Source: Nitrospira sp. (lineage in GTDB: Bacteria > Nitrospirota > Nitrospiria > Nitrospirales > Nitrospiraceae). Taken from it: a stretch of DNA of 56,730 nt. Every line of letters starts with the position of its first letter. Position 1 is the stretch's first letter. The position numbers and the translations under genes were made by a program. The DNA is taken from positions 1-56,730 of the forward strand of contig JAOUHJ010000014.1 in assembly GCA_029865225.1 (NCBI GenBank), read 5' to 3'. Shown one piece after another: positions 17,327-25,513 of this stretch. Below the pieces are notes generated by a model, which worked only from the letters and a program-made list of their open reading frames with translations, made no database searches and was not told where the DNA came from.

Positions 17327-18541
17327 ATGACTGACGGTCGTATGAAGCAGGACAACGAGAGACCATTCACCCAAGAGTTGATTCGCAGTTTAATGGTCTG
17401 TCTGATCATCGTAGTCGGGCTGGGTTGCGAGAACCGGTCCGCCGACACCACCACGATTAAGAAAGCTTCCTTTTCCTCGCAATCAGGGCTGTTGCGTCTG
17501 ACAACAGAAGAGGTATCCCGCATGCAGCTGGAACTTGTGCCGGTGGCGCAGGGGGAGCTTCTATTACACCGACAGTTTCCTGCAACCGTCCAAGCCAACC
17601 AAAACGAATTGGCCGAGGTCACGACCCTGATCCGTGGTCGGGTTGTGAAGGTCCATGTCGATGTTGGGCAGGACGTGAAGAAGGGTGCGCTGTTGGCGAT
17701 GCTCCACAGTGTGGACCTAGGCGTGGCGGAAGGAGAGTACCTGAAAGCTGGGGCGAGGGTGCATGAGGCGCAGTTGGCGTATCTTCGAGCCAAAGAACTG
17801 TACGAAAACAAGGCCATCAGTCTCGCCGAACTCCTGCGCCGTGAGGCCGCGATGAAGACCGCGCGAGCCGAAGTGCGTGAAGCACAAAACCGTCTGGAAC
17901 TGCTCGGTGTGCCTCAAAACGAGATCGACAGACTGGATCGGGACCATACGATTAAGGCCGACGTTTCGTTGCGCGCCCCGTTCGCCGGACGGGTGATCAC
18001 ACGCAACCTCACGCAGGGTGAAGTGGTTGAGACCGAGCAGAAGCTGTTTACCGTGGCGAATCTCACTGATGTGTGGGTGATCGGCAACGTACCGGAGAAG
18101 GACGTGCAATACATCCGAAAAGACCGGAAAGTCGACGTGATCCTGGCCGCTTATCCGCATGCCATTTTTTCGGGAACGATCACCTACATCGGCGATACGC
18201 TTAATCCGGCCACTCGTACTATGAGCCTACGGGTGACCGTGCCGAACCCGGATCGCCTGTTGAAACCGGAAATGTTCGCCATTGTCAGCGTGTACGGGAC
18301 CTCCAGCGAGGATGTGTTGAGCGTACCCCTCGCGGCTGTCCAAGACGGGCCTGACGGCAAGATGGTGTTTGTTCTACGGGAGCCTAGTGTCTTTGAGGTG
18401 CGGCCCGTGAAGTTAGGGCATGAAGAGGGAGACGTCGTCATGGTACTGGAGGGGGTCAAGGTTGGCGAGCAGGTTGTCACCAAGGGCTCTTTCGCACTCA
18501 AATCTCAAATGGAACGGGATAAGATCGAGCCCACGCCATGA
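17327..18541 (+). CDS. Heavy-metal RND efflux periplasmic adaptor (CzcB/CusB family)
   Basis: This membrane-fusion subunit links an inner-membrane HME-RND pump to an outer-membrane channel. The protein is 404 residues with a lipoprotein-like signal ending VGLGC (Cys34). A lipoyl/barrel-sandwich half follows (VTTLIRGRVVKVHVDVGQDV), then an alpha-helical hairpin of about 145-205 (YLKAGARVHEAQLAYLRAKE to QNRLELLGVPQNEID). Next come the returning lipoyl half (LRAPFAGRVITRNLTQGE), a beta-barrel (VWVIGNVPEKDVQYI; GTITYIGDTLNPATRTM) and a membrane-proximal domain. No N-terminal Met-rich or His-rich metal chaperone region is visible. The stop overlaps the pump start by four bases (ATGA), so the genes are coupled. 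An in-frame ATG at 17342 is an alternative start. Confidence 0.92.
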   Translation: MTDGRMKQDNERPFTQELIRSLMVCLIIVVGLGCENRSADTTTIKKASFSSQSGLLRLTTEEVSRMQLELVPVAQGELLLHRQFPATVQANQNELAEVTTLIRGRVVKVHVDVGQDVKKGALLAMLHSVDLGVAEGEYLKAGARVHEAQLAYLRAKELYENKAISLAELLRREAAMKTARAEVREAQNRLELLGVPQNEIDRLDRDHTIKADVSLRAPFAGRVITRNLTQGEVVETEQKLFTVANLTDVWVIGNVPEKDVQYIRKDRKVDVILAAYPHAIFSGTITYIGDTLNPATRTMSLRVTVPNPDRLLKPEMFAIVSVYGTSSEDVLSVPLAAVQDGPDGKMVFVLREPSVFEVRPVKLGHEEGDVVMVLEGVKVGEQVVTKGSFALKSQMERDKIEPTP

Positions 18542-21500
18542 TTGCCTCGCTTCTGGAATTTTCACTGCGGCAACGGATATTGGTCATCGGCTTGGCATGT
18601 CTGTTGTCCGTCGTCGGAGTGATTGCCTTTGAATCGATCCCGATCGATGCCTACCCCGATGTGACAAACATACAGGTGCAGGTGTTGACCGACGCGCCGG
18701 GCCTCTCGCCGGAGGAGGTAGAACGATTCATCACCTATCCCCTCGAAATCCAGATGACCGGCCTGCCTGGTTTAGCGGAAATCCGGTCGTTGTCTAAATT
18801 TGCGCTCTCCCAGATCACGATGGTGTTTGAGGACGAAGTCGATGTCTATCTTGCCCGCCAATTGGTGTTGGAACGGATGATCGCGGCGAAAGAACGATTA
18901 CCCGCAGGGATTGAGCCAGTGATGGCGCCGATCGCCACGGGTTTGGGCGAGGTTTACCAATATTATCTGGATGGGCCGCATGCCGCGGAGGGTGATCCCA
19001 AGCTTACGGAGGCGGAGTTGACGGAACAACGGACGATTCAAGACTGGGTGTTGCGTCCGCTGCTCAAGAGTGTGCCAGGGGTGATCGATGTGAACGGAAT
19101 GGGCGGGTTCGTGAAGCAGTATCAAGTCCTGGTCGATCCGGCCAAGCTGCTCAAGTACGACTTGACGCTCAACCACATCCATGAGGCGGTGGTGAAGAAC
19201 AATGCTAATGTTGGGGGCAACGTGTTGGAACGGCATGCCAACCGGTCAATCGTTCGTGGCCTTGGGTTGATCAAGGGTGTCGATGATATCGAGTCCATCA
19301 TCGTGAAGGAAGTCGGCGGTACACCGGTATTCGTGCGCGATGTCGCCGAGGTCCGTATCGGCCACGCCGTCCGTCATGGCGCGGTGGTGCTCAATGGTGA
19401 GCGGGAAGTCGTCGCTGGCATCGTGCTCATGCTTCGCGGAGGGAATGCCCGTCAGGTGGTCGAGGCGGTCAAGACGAAGGTGGATGATATCCAGCAGAAC
19501 AATATCCTTCCAGCCGGTACAAACCTGATCCCTTTCTATGACCGCATTGAGTTGGTGAATGCCGCCATTCACACGGTACGCGATGCCTTGATTGAAGGGA
19601 TTGTGCTGGTGGTCTTCGTCTTCTTTTTCTTCCTGGGCCATGTCCGCAGCGCCATCGTCGTGACTGTCACGTTGATCGTCACCCCTCTCGTGACGTTCAT
19701 CGTGATGGAACAGTTCGGGTTATCGGCCAACTTGATGACGCTGGGCGGCCTAGCCATCGCCATCGGCGAGATTGCAGATGGGTCGGTCGTCGTGGTCGAA
19801 AACGTCTATCGCCATCTCGCGCAGAGTAACGGCCTGAAGGCGAAGGACACGATCGAGGTGGTGTTGCGAGCCACCAAAGAGGTAGGACGTCCCATTCTCT
19901 TCGGGATCTTGGTTATCAGTGTTGTGTTCCTCCCGCTTATGACGCTGCATGGCATGGAAGGCAAAATGTTCGCGCCGTTGGCCTATACACTGGTGATCGC
20001 GCTTCTTGCTTCGGTTGTGGTGACGTTGACCTTGGCACCGGTACTTGCGTCGTTGTTCCTGCGCGGAGACCATCCGCAGGAAACGCGTCTGACTCGGTGG
20101 ATGAAGCACCGGTACTTGCCGGTATTAGAATGGACCCTACAACATCGCAAGGTCGTTCTGGTCGGTTCGACGGCAATCGTGCTTGCCAGTTTGACCCTCG
20201 TGCCCTTCATCGGGCGTGAGTTCATCCCTCTATTGGAGGAAGGTGCGCTCACCCCTCAAATCGTCCGTCTGCCGAGCGTGTCGCTCCCGGAATCCATCGA
20301 GATGGAAAAGCAGACCCATACAGCGATGTTGGAATTCCCAGAGGTTCGTATGGCCGTGAGCAAAATCGGGCGGCCGGAAATCGCTTATACGCCTGAAGAA
20401 CCATTCGAGAGCGATCCGGTAGTGACCTTGCACGACCGAAGCACCTGGAAGACGGCCAGGACGCAGTCGGGACTGACCGACGCCATTAGGAAAAAATTGG
20501 CTGAGATTCCTGGTATTTCCGTGCTCATGAGCCAGCCGATTCAGGAACGGGTGGATGAGCTAATCTCCGGCATCAGGACCGAATGTGCGATCAAGCTGTT
20601 CGGCGACGACCTCGACGTTCTGTGGCACAAAGCGGAGGAGATCGCGTCTTTGCTGCAGCAGATTAAGGGTGTCAAAGACATCAAGGTCGAACAGACTTCC
20701 GGACAGCCCTATCTGACCATTGACATCGACCGGCAGAAGATCGCCCGGTTCGGCATCAACGTGGCCGACGTGCAGGAGATCATCACCACGGCGATCGGTG
20801 GGAAGCCGGCGACGCAGGTCTATGAAGGTGAGCGGCGGTTTCAGCTCATCCTGCGATTTCCGGAGCCGTATCGGAACAGCGTCGCGAGCGTCGGAGAAAT
20901 TCGGGTGAAGGCCGTCTCCGGTGCCTTGATCCCAATGAGCGATCTTGCAACCATCGAAATGCGGGAAGGACCGGTTCGCATCAGCCGTGAACAGGTGAAG
21001 CGCCGCATTTATATCGGATTCAATGTTGTCGGGCGGGACATCGGCGGCGTCGTGGATGAAGGCAGGAAGAAGATGGCGACGCAGGTCCATCTGCCGGTGG
21101 GATACAGCGTCGTGTGGGGCGGGGCATTCGAGAACATGGAACGGGCGAACACGCGCCTCATGATTGTGGTGCCCATCACGCTGGGACTCGTCTTCTTCCT
21201 GTTGTTTTGGGCGTTCCATTCTTTGCGCTATGCCACGTTGATTATCGTCAATCTTCCCTTTGCATTGATCGGCGGTGTGGTTTCTTTGTGGTTGACCGGG
21301 CAGTACCTGAGCGTGCCGGCCTCCGTTGGATTCATCGAGCTGTTTGGACTTGCAGTTGGGAACGGGATCATCCTCGTCTCGTATATCAACCAGCTGCGCT
21401 ATGAAGGCAGGCAGGTGGAGGAGGCGATTCTGACCGGGTGTAGTCTGCGTCTTCGCCCGGTCGTGATGACCATGATGACCACGTTGCTGGGCCTCCTGCC

Positions 21501-21669
21501 GCTGGTGCTGGCGCAAGGGATTGGCGCCGAAGTTCAGCGGCCGCTTGCGACGGTCGTGATCGGGGGGCTCTTCACTTCGACAGCGCTGACGCTCGTTGTC
21601 CTACCAGTACTCTATAGTCTCTTTGGGGGACGTGAGATGAGCCAGGAAGAGGCGCCGGAATGGGTCTGA
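18538..21669 (+). CDS. Heavy-metal efflux RND pump (CzcA/CusA family)
   Basis: This proton-driven inner-membrane transporter exports metal ions through a tripartite complex. At 1043 residues it has the family length, with 12 expected transmembrane segments and two large periplasmic loops (about 35-340 and 560-870). The N-terminus (RQRILVIGLACLLSVVGVIA, IPIDAYPDVTNIQVQVLTDA) is the standard HME opening. The TM4 region reads AIAIGEIADGSVVVVENVYR. It keeps the proton-relay Asp and the VEN triad, but fits neither the CzcA-like DFGx3DGA nor the CusA-like AIGx3DAA class exactly, so the metal is undecided. No outer-membrane factor gene is found on either side, so a channel must be borrowed from elsewhere. 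Confidence 0.93.
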   Translation: MIASLLEFSLRQRILVIGLACLLSVVGVIAFESIPIDAYPDVTNIQVQVLTDAPGLSPEEVERFITYPLEIQMTGLPGLAEIRSLSKFALSQITMVFEDEVDVYLARQLVLERMIAAKERLPAGIEPVMAPIATGLGEVYQYYLDGPHAAEGDPKLTEAELTEQRTIQDWVLRPLLKSVPGVIDVNGMGGFVKQYQVLVDPAKLLKYDLTLNHIHEAVVKNNANVGGNVLERHANRSIVRGLGLIKGVDDIESIIVKEVGGTPVFVRDVAEVRIGHAVRHGAVVLNGEREVVAGIVLMLRGGNARQVVEAVKTKVDDIQQNNILPAGTNLIPFYDRIELVNAAIHTVRDALIEGIVLVVFVFFFFLGHVRSAIVVTVTLIVTPLVTFIVMEQFGLSANLMTLGGLAIAIGEIADGSVVVVENVYRHLAQSNGLKAKDTIEVVLRATKEVGRPILFGILVISVVFLPLMTLHGMEGKMFAPLAYTLVIALLASVVVTLTLAPVLASLFLRGDHPQETRLTRWMKHRYLPVLEWTLQHRKVVLVGSTAIVLASLTLVPFIGREFIPLLEEGALTPQIVRLPSVSLPESIEMEKQTHTAMLEFPEVRMAVSKIGRPEIAYTPEEPFESDPVVTLHDRSTWKTARTQSGLTDAIRKKLAEIPGISVLMSQPIQERVDELISGIRTECAIKLFGDDLDVLWHKAEEIASLLQQIKGVKDIKVEQTSGQPYLTIDIDRQKIARFGINVADVQEIITTAIGGKPATQVYEGERRFQLILRFPEPYRNSVASVGEIRVKAVSGALIPMSDLATIEMREGPVRISREQVKRRIYIGFNVVGRDIGGVVDEGRKKMATQVHLPVGYSVVWGGAFENMERANTRLMIVVPITLGLVFFLLFWAFHSLRYATLIIVNLPFALIGGVVSLWLTGQYLSVPASVGFIELFGLAVGNGIILVSYINQLRYEGRQVEEAILTGCSLRLRPVVMTMMTTLLGLLPLVLAQGIGAEVQRPLATVVIGGLFTSTALTLVVLPVLYSLFGGREMSQEEAPEWV

Positions 21670-21841
21670 GGAAATGCCTTCGAGAGGGAGGGTAGGAAAA
21701 AGGTCAACAGTGCCGCCATAGTCTGGCATTGATCTTGTAGGCATTTTGGGGTAAGCCTGCCCGTGCCGTCCAGGCTTGTTAAGGCTCCAGCCGACGAGAC
21801 CGAATTCACGGTTCTATATAGAGATGGGGAGGAGGGTTCCC

Positions 21842-23113
21842 ATGAGAGACCTGCTGGTGAGAGTGATCTTGCTGTGCCTCTTTGTGGCTTCAGGGACGGT
21901 CGTGCATGCAACCGGCGTCGGAGACCAGGACTTTGCGACGAAAGGTGCAGCTCTGCTGAAACAAAAACAGTATGCGGAGGCGCGGAGTGTGTTGGAAGCC
22001 GGCCTGCTGAAAGATCCGTCGAATAAGCAAGCCCATTTCTACCTAGCAGAGGCTTGTCGAGGTATGAAATCCTGGGTCTGTGCAGAAAAACATTACGAGA
22101 CTGCGATAGAGCTGGAGCTGGATGTCTCTATAGCGAGTGGATCGACGGTCTCTCGTCTGCCAGTGCCAAGACACAAAGCCTGGCAATTGCATAATGACGC
22201 GAAGGTGTGGCGGTTACTGGAGGAAGCGAGGGGTCTGCTTGTCGGTGGGCGGGGTCAGCCAGAGAAGATGAAATTGGCACAGAACGCGTTGGACAAGGCC
22301 AACGAACTGGGTTTCAGCGATGAGCAACGGCCCATCCATGAATACTTGCTCACGAAGCTCCCGGGGCAGCGAAAGGTCGGTCCGAAGCCTGACGGCTTGT
22401 CGGCACAAGGAGCGCTACCGGAAGATCCACGAGAAGCGCCGATGGTCCTGGTGCCGGCCGGGGAATTTTCCATGGGGAGTACCATGGGAGATGACGAAAA
22501 GCCCGTCCATCGTATCTATCTCAACGCCTTCTACATAGACAAGTATGAGGTGACGGTAGGACAGTATGCCAAGTATTTGCAGGCAACGGGCATGGAGGAG
22601 CCTTCAGACTGGAACATTATGAATCAAGCGCAACATCGCAAACGCCCAGTCGTCAACATCAATTGGTCGGATGCTGCCACGTTTTGCAAATGGGCGGGCA
22701 AGCGCCTGCCGACTGAAGCGGAGTGGGAAAAAGCGGCACGGGGAACGGACGGGCGTATCTATCCCTGGGGTGACGAAGCACCGACTCGGCTCCACGCGAA
22801 TTTTGGCAAAAAGGAATGGGACAACCATCTCGCCTTAGTTCCGGGCGGGTCGTTCGAAATGGGTAAGAGTCCTTATGGCATCTATGACATGGCAGGCAAT
22901 GCCTGGGAATGGGTCAATGACTGGTATGAACATGACTATTACAAGAAGAGCCCAGCGAAGAATCCGCAGGGACCGACAAAGGGTGAGTCTAAAGTGGTGC
23001 GGGGCGGGTCCTGGCTCTATGTTCCCGATTTTTTACGCACCGCGTTCCGTTTTAATGCAGAACCGTCCGGTCGACACTTCGGCTATGGGTTCCGCTGCGC
23101 CAAGACCCCGTAA
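21842..23113 (+). CDS. Exported TPR plus formylglycine-generating-enzyme-like (SUMF1/PvdO) protein
   Basis: The 423-residue protein starts at ATG 21842, 6 nt after GGGAGGAGGG. It has a cleavable signal (LLVRVILLCLFVASGTVVHA), then a short TPR-like helical part of about 30-150 (KGAALLKQKQYAEARSVLEA, NKQAHFYLAEACRG). The FGE-sulfatase fold spans about 195-423: MVLVPAGEFSMGSTMGDDEK, YIDKYEVTVGQYAKYL, VNINWSDAATFCKWAGKRLP, TEAEWEKAARG, YPWGD, GIYDMAGNAWEWVNDWY, VVRGGSW, and GYGFRCAKTP. The paired Cys of true sulfatase-activating enzymes is not evident near the end (one Cys in FRCA), and no sulfatase gene is nearby. A non-enzymatic or other PvdO-type role is therefore possible. It is exported to the periplasm. 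Confidence 0.88.
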   Translation: MRDLLVRVILLCLFVASGTVVHATGVGDQDFATKGAALLKQKQYAEARSVLEAGLLKDPSNKQAHFYLAEACRGMKSWVCAEKHYETAIELELDVSIASGSTVSRLPVPRHKAWQLHNDAKVWRLLEEARGLLVGGRGQPEKMKLAQNALDKANELGFSDEQRPIHEYLLTKLPGQRKVGPKPDGLSAQGALPEDPREAPMVLVPAGEFSMGSTMGDDEKPVHRIYLNAFYIDKYEVTVGQYAKYLQATGMEEPSDWNIMNQAQHRKRPVVNINWSDAATFCKWAGKRLPTEAEWEKAARGTDGRIYPWGDEAPTRLHANFGKKEWDNHLALVPGGSFEMGKSPYGIYDMAGNAWEWVNDWYEHDYYKKSPAKNPQGPTKGESKVVRGGSWLYVPDFLRTAFRFNAEPSGRHFGYGFRCAKTP

Positions 23114-23164
23114 CCTGAGTCTGTTGGATTGATGAGCGACCGGGGTAGACCTTTGGGGTTCGAC

Positions 23165-23617
23165 TCAGCGATATTTGGCAAAACAGATCAAGTCGAGGTG
23201 GTCATAATGGTCAGGCAAAATGGTTTCGGCTTTGTAGCCGAGATTGAGGAAGAATTGAATATTTCTGGCCGTACGCAGCATGGTGCAGGCGTAAATTTTA
23301 TGGGCATCGGTTGTCACTCGCTCAATCTCACGGATCAACGCTTTCCCAACCCCTCGAGATTGAGACGCCGGACTCACGGAGAGCAACCGAATCACGCAGA
23401 CGCCGGCCACCGTCCAAAAGCGCACGGAGCCGACGATCTCTCCGTTTGCCTCGGCCACGAGGATATGCTTCTCTCTCGCATCGTCTTTCAGACTTTCGAG
23501 GGTTTCCGTCGTCCATCCGCTCAGTTTGTAGACGCCGGCATATTCGCCAAACGCAGCCTGTTGCACCTGGAGAAGAGCGGGAAAATCGTCTTCGGTTGCC
23601 GGTCTGATGTGAACCAC
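23165..23617 (-). CDS. GNAT-family N-acetyltransferase
   Basis: The 150-residue cytoplasmic enzyme is predicted to transfer an acetyl group from acetyl-CoA to an amine. The GNAT fold is complete: VVHIRPATEDDFPALLQVQQ at the N-terminus, a central strand EANGEIVGSVRFW, the acetyl-CoA pyrophosphate loop in VSPASQSRGVGKALIREIER, and the C-terminal NIQFFLNLGYKAETI. The start is GTG 23617, with AGGAG 7 nt upstream; longer in-frame options reach 23743 but begin with unstructured sequence. The gene lies on the minus strand between plus-strand genes. The substrate is unknown; the fold resembles ribosomal-protein or small-molecule acetyltransferases. Confidence 0.88.
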   Translation of the reverse strand: MVHIRPATEDDFPALLQVQQAAFGEYAGVYKLSGWTTETLESLKDDAREKHILVAEANGEIVGSVRFWTVAGVCVIRLLSVSPASQSRGVGKALIREIERVTTDAHKIYACTMLRTARNIQFFLNLGYKAETILPDHYDHLDLICFAKYR

Positions 23618-23766
23618 GACAGAGCTCCTGGGGCAAGGACGGTCCCCGTACTTCATAACGGAAGGGAACAAGATTCGCAAGGACGATTGACGGCATTCCG
23701 ACAGGGACGAAAGAGCATCCCTGGGGGTGCCATGGTATTCCATCAGAGGACGTAAAGGGAGGATTC

Positions 23767-24252
23767 ATGCTGAAGGAAGTTGCAGGAGATATCTTACGGT
23801 CAAAGACCGAAATGGTCGCGCACGGTGTTGCTCCGAACGACAACTATGCAAACGGCCTGGCATTGGCCCTAAGAGAACAGTGGCCAGCCATGTATAAGGA
23901 TTTCAGGCATTATTGCCAAACGTTCACGCCAAAGACCGGGGGGTTGTGGGCCTGGGCGGGTGCCGGCGGCGTACGAATTGTGAGTCTCTTTACGCAGGAA
24001 CCAGCGCCCAGCCATGGGTCCAGACCGGGGAAAGCCACGATCGAAAACGTCAATCATTGTCTTAAGGCTCTTGCTCAGTTGATCGAAAGCGAGAAGATCA
24101 AGAGTGTCGCACTCCCTCGGTTGGCGACTGGTGTGGGCGGCCTCGACTGGAAAGACGTCAAGCCGTTGATCGAGAAACATCTCGGCCACTTGTCCATCCC
24201 GATCTACGTGTATTCCACGTATCACCCAGGTGTCCAAGCAAAGGAAGAATAA
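23767..24252 (+). CDS. Macro domain protein (ADP-ribose-binding, Poa1/TARG1-like)
   Basis: Macro domains bind ADP-ribose or remove it from proteins, nucleic acids or ADP-ribose-1''-phosphate. The 161-residue protein is a single macro domain: MLKEVAGDILRSKTEMVAHG, then GVAPNDNYANGLALALREQW, WAWAGAGGVRIVSLFTQE, and the phosphate-binding loop ALPRLATGVGGLDWKDVKPL. The LPRxxxGxGGLDW motif is characteristic of the Poa1p/ALC1/TARG1-like branch. The usual GDI Asp is present (AGDI). There is no DarT toxin gene beside it, so a DarTG-type pair is not supported here. The ribosome site GGGAGG lies at about 8 nt. Confidence 0.9.
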   Translation: MLKEVAGDILRSKTEMVAHGVAPNDNYANGLALALREQWPAMYKDFRHYCQTFTPKTGGLWAWAGAGGVRIVSLFTQEPAPSHGSRPGKATIENVNHCLKALAQLIESEKIKSVALPRLATGVGGLDWKDVKPLIEKHLGHLSIPIYVYSTYHPGVQAKEE

Positions 24253-24314
24253 CGCCACGCGGTCCTGTCGAAGCGGCTCGGTCAGGAGTGGATTGGAGTA
24301 GAGAGGGAATCCAA

Positions 24315-25496
24315 ATGCCATTAGTTCCTCAAGATCTCTATGACCGGCTGGTGGTGGTGCGAAGAGATCTGCATCGATATCCGGAATTGAGCTGGCAGGA
24401 GTCACGGACAGCCAGCGTCATCAGCACGTTTCTTCACAGCCTTGGGGTTCAAAGCCGCACCAATGTCGCGGGTCACGGAGTCGTGGCCGAGATTCCTGGG
24501 CCTGCCGGGGTGCCTTGCGTGGTGCTCCGGGCCGACACCGACGCATTGCCGATTCAGGAAGAGACTGGTCTTGAGTTCGCCTCAGTGCATGACGGAGTCA
24601 TGCATGCCTGCGGCCACGACGGACACACGACGATGTTACTTGGTGCTGCTGCACTGCTTGTGCAGGAGAAAGATCTGCCGGCGCCGGTGCGATTGATCTT
24701 TCAGCCGGCTGAAGAAAAAGGGTCCGGCGCCATCGCGATGATCCAGGAAGGCGCACTCGATGGGGCCGGCCTCATTTTCGGAGGCCACCTGGATCGCCAT
24801 TACCCGCCCGGCGCCATTGTGGTGAGTGAAGGGGCCGTCAACGCATCCTCCGATAACTTTACCGTTGAGATCATCGGACAAGGCGCGCATGGTGCCAGAC
24901 CGCACGAAAGCATCGATGCCGTGATAGTCGGGAGCCTCATGATCATGGCCTTACAAACCATCGTCTCGCGTGAGGTTGATCCGTCTCGTCCCTCGGTGGT
25001 GTCGGTCGGTCAGTTTCATGCCGGGACGGCACCCAATGTGATTGCCGGACAGGCCAAACTGGAAGGGACAGTACGAGCCCAAGATCCGACGGTACGCCGA
25101 CAATTACTGAGCTCGATTCGTCGTATTGCAGAATCGATCGCGCAGCTCCATGGGGCGAAGATCCAGATCACCGTCACGGAAGGGACGCCGCCGCTCATCA
25201 ATCATCCGGAGATGGCAACCCTCGTGCGTCGTGCCGCAACCGAGACCGTTGGGGAGGAACATGTGCTGCCGCTGAAGACCGCCAATATGGGGGCGGAAGA
25301 TTTTAGCTATTACCTGGAAAAGATTCCGGGCGCCTATGTCCGATTCGGCAGCCAAGTTCTGGGTCGGGAAGGCTATCCGGCGCATTCCAGTAAGTTCGAT
25401 TTCGATGAAGGAGCGTTGGCTGTTGGAGCAGCGTATTACCGGGCAGTTGCCAAAATCGCAGGTCGGCAATTGAACCAGCAAGTGGCGGCCAATTGA
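24315..25496 (+). CDS. M20D-family amidohydrolase (IAA-amino-acid/hippurate hydrolase-like)
   Basis: This metal-dependent amidohydrolase of 393 residues cleaves N-acyl amino acids or related amides in the cytoplasm. Family features in order: VRRDLHRYPELSWQE, VVLRADTDALPIQEETGL, the metal ligands in MHACGHDGHTTMLLGAA, the catalytic Glu pair in FQPAEEKGSGA, GGHLDRHYPPG, a dimerisation insert of about 175-290 containing GQGAHGARPHESIDAV, and the late ligand region YPAHSSKFDFDEGAL. In the family the segment here written GGHLDR is usually GLHVxP, so this copy is slightly divergent at a ligand neighbourhood. The start ATG 24315 follows AGAGAGGG. A GNAT fusion gene follows 17 bp later, suggesting co-transcription. 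Confidence 0.9.
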   Translation: MPLVPQDLYDRLVVVRRDLHRYPELSWQESRTASVISTFLHSLGVQSRTNVAGHGVVAEIPGPAGVPCVVLRADTDALPIQEETGLEFASVHDGVMHACGHDGHTTMLLGAAALLVQEKDLPAPVRLIFQPAEEKGSGAIAMIQEGALDGAGLIFGGHLDRHYPPGAIVVSEGAVNASSDNFTVEIIGQGAHGARPHESIDAVIVGSLMIMALQTIVSREVDPSRPSVVSVGQFHAGTAPNVIAGQAKLEGTVRAQDPTVRRQLLSSIRRIAESIAQLHGAKIQITVTEGTPPLINHPEMATLVRRAATETVGEEHVLPLKTANMGAEDFSYYLEKIPGAYVRFGSQVLGREGYPAHSSKFDFDEGALAVGAAYYRAVAKIAGRQLNQQVAAN

Positions 25497-25513
25497 TCAA
25501 CGCCTGATGTCCG

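Noticed and set aside
23767-24252. DarT-DarG-type toxin-antitoxin reading for the macro-domain gene
   Set aside because: No DarT-like ADP-ribosyltransferase gene is adjacent and the motif fits the Poa1/TARG1-like branch as a stand-alone protein.
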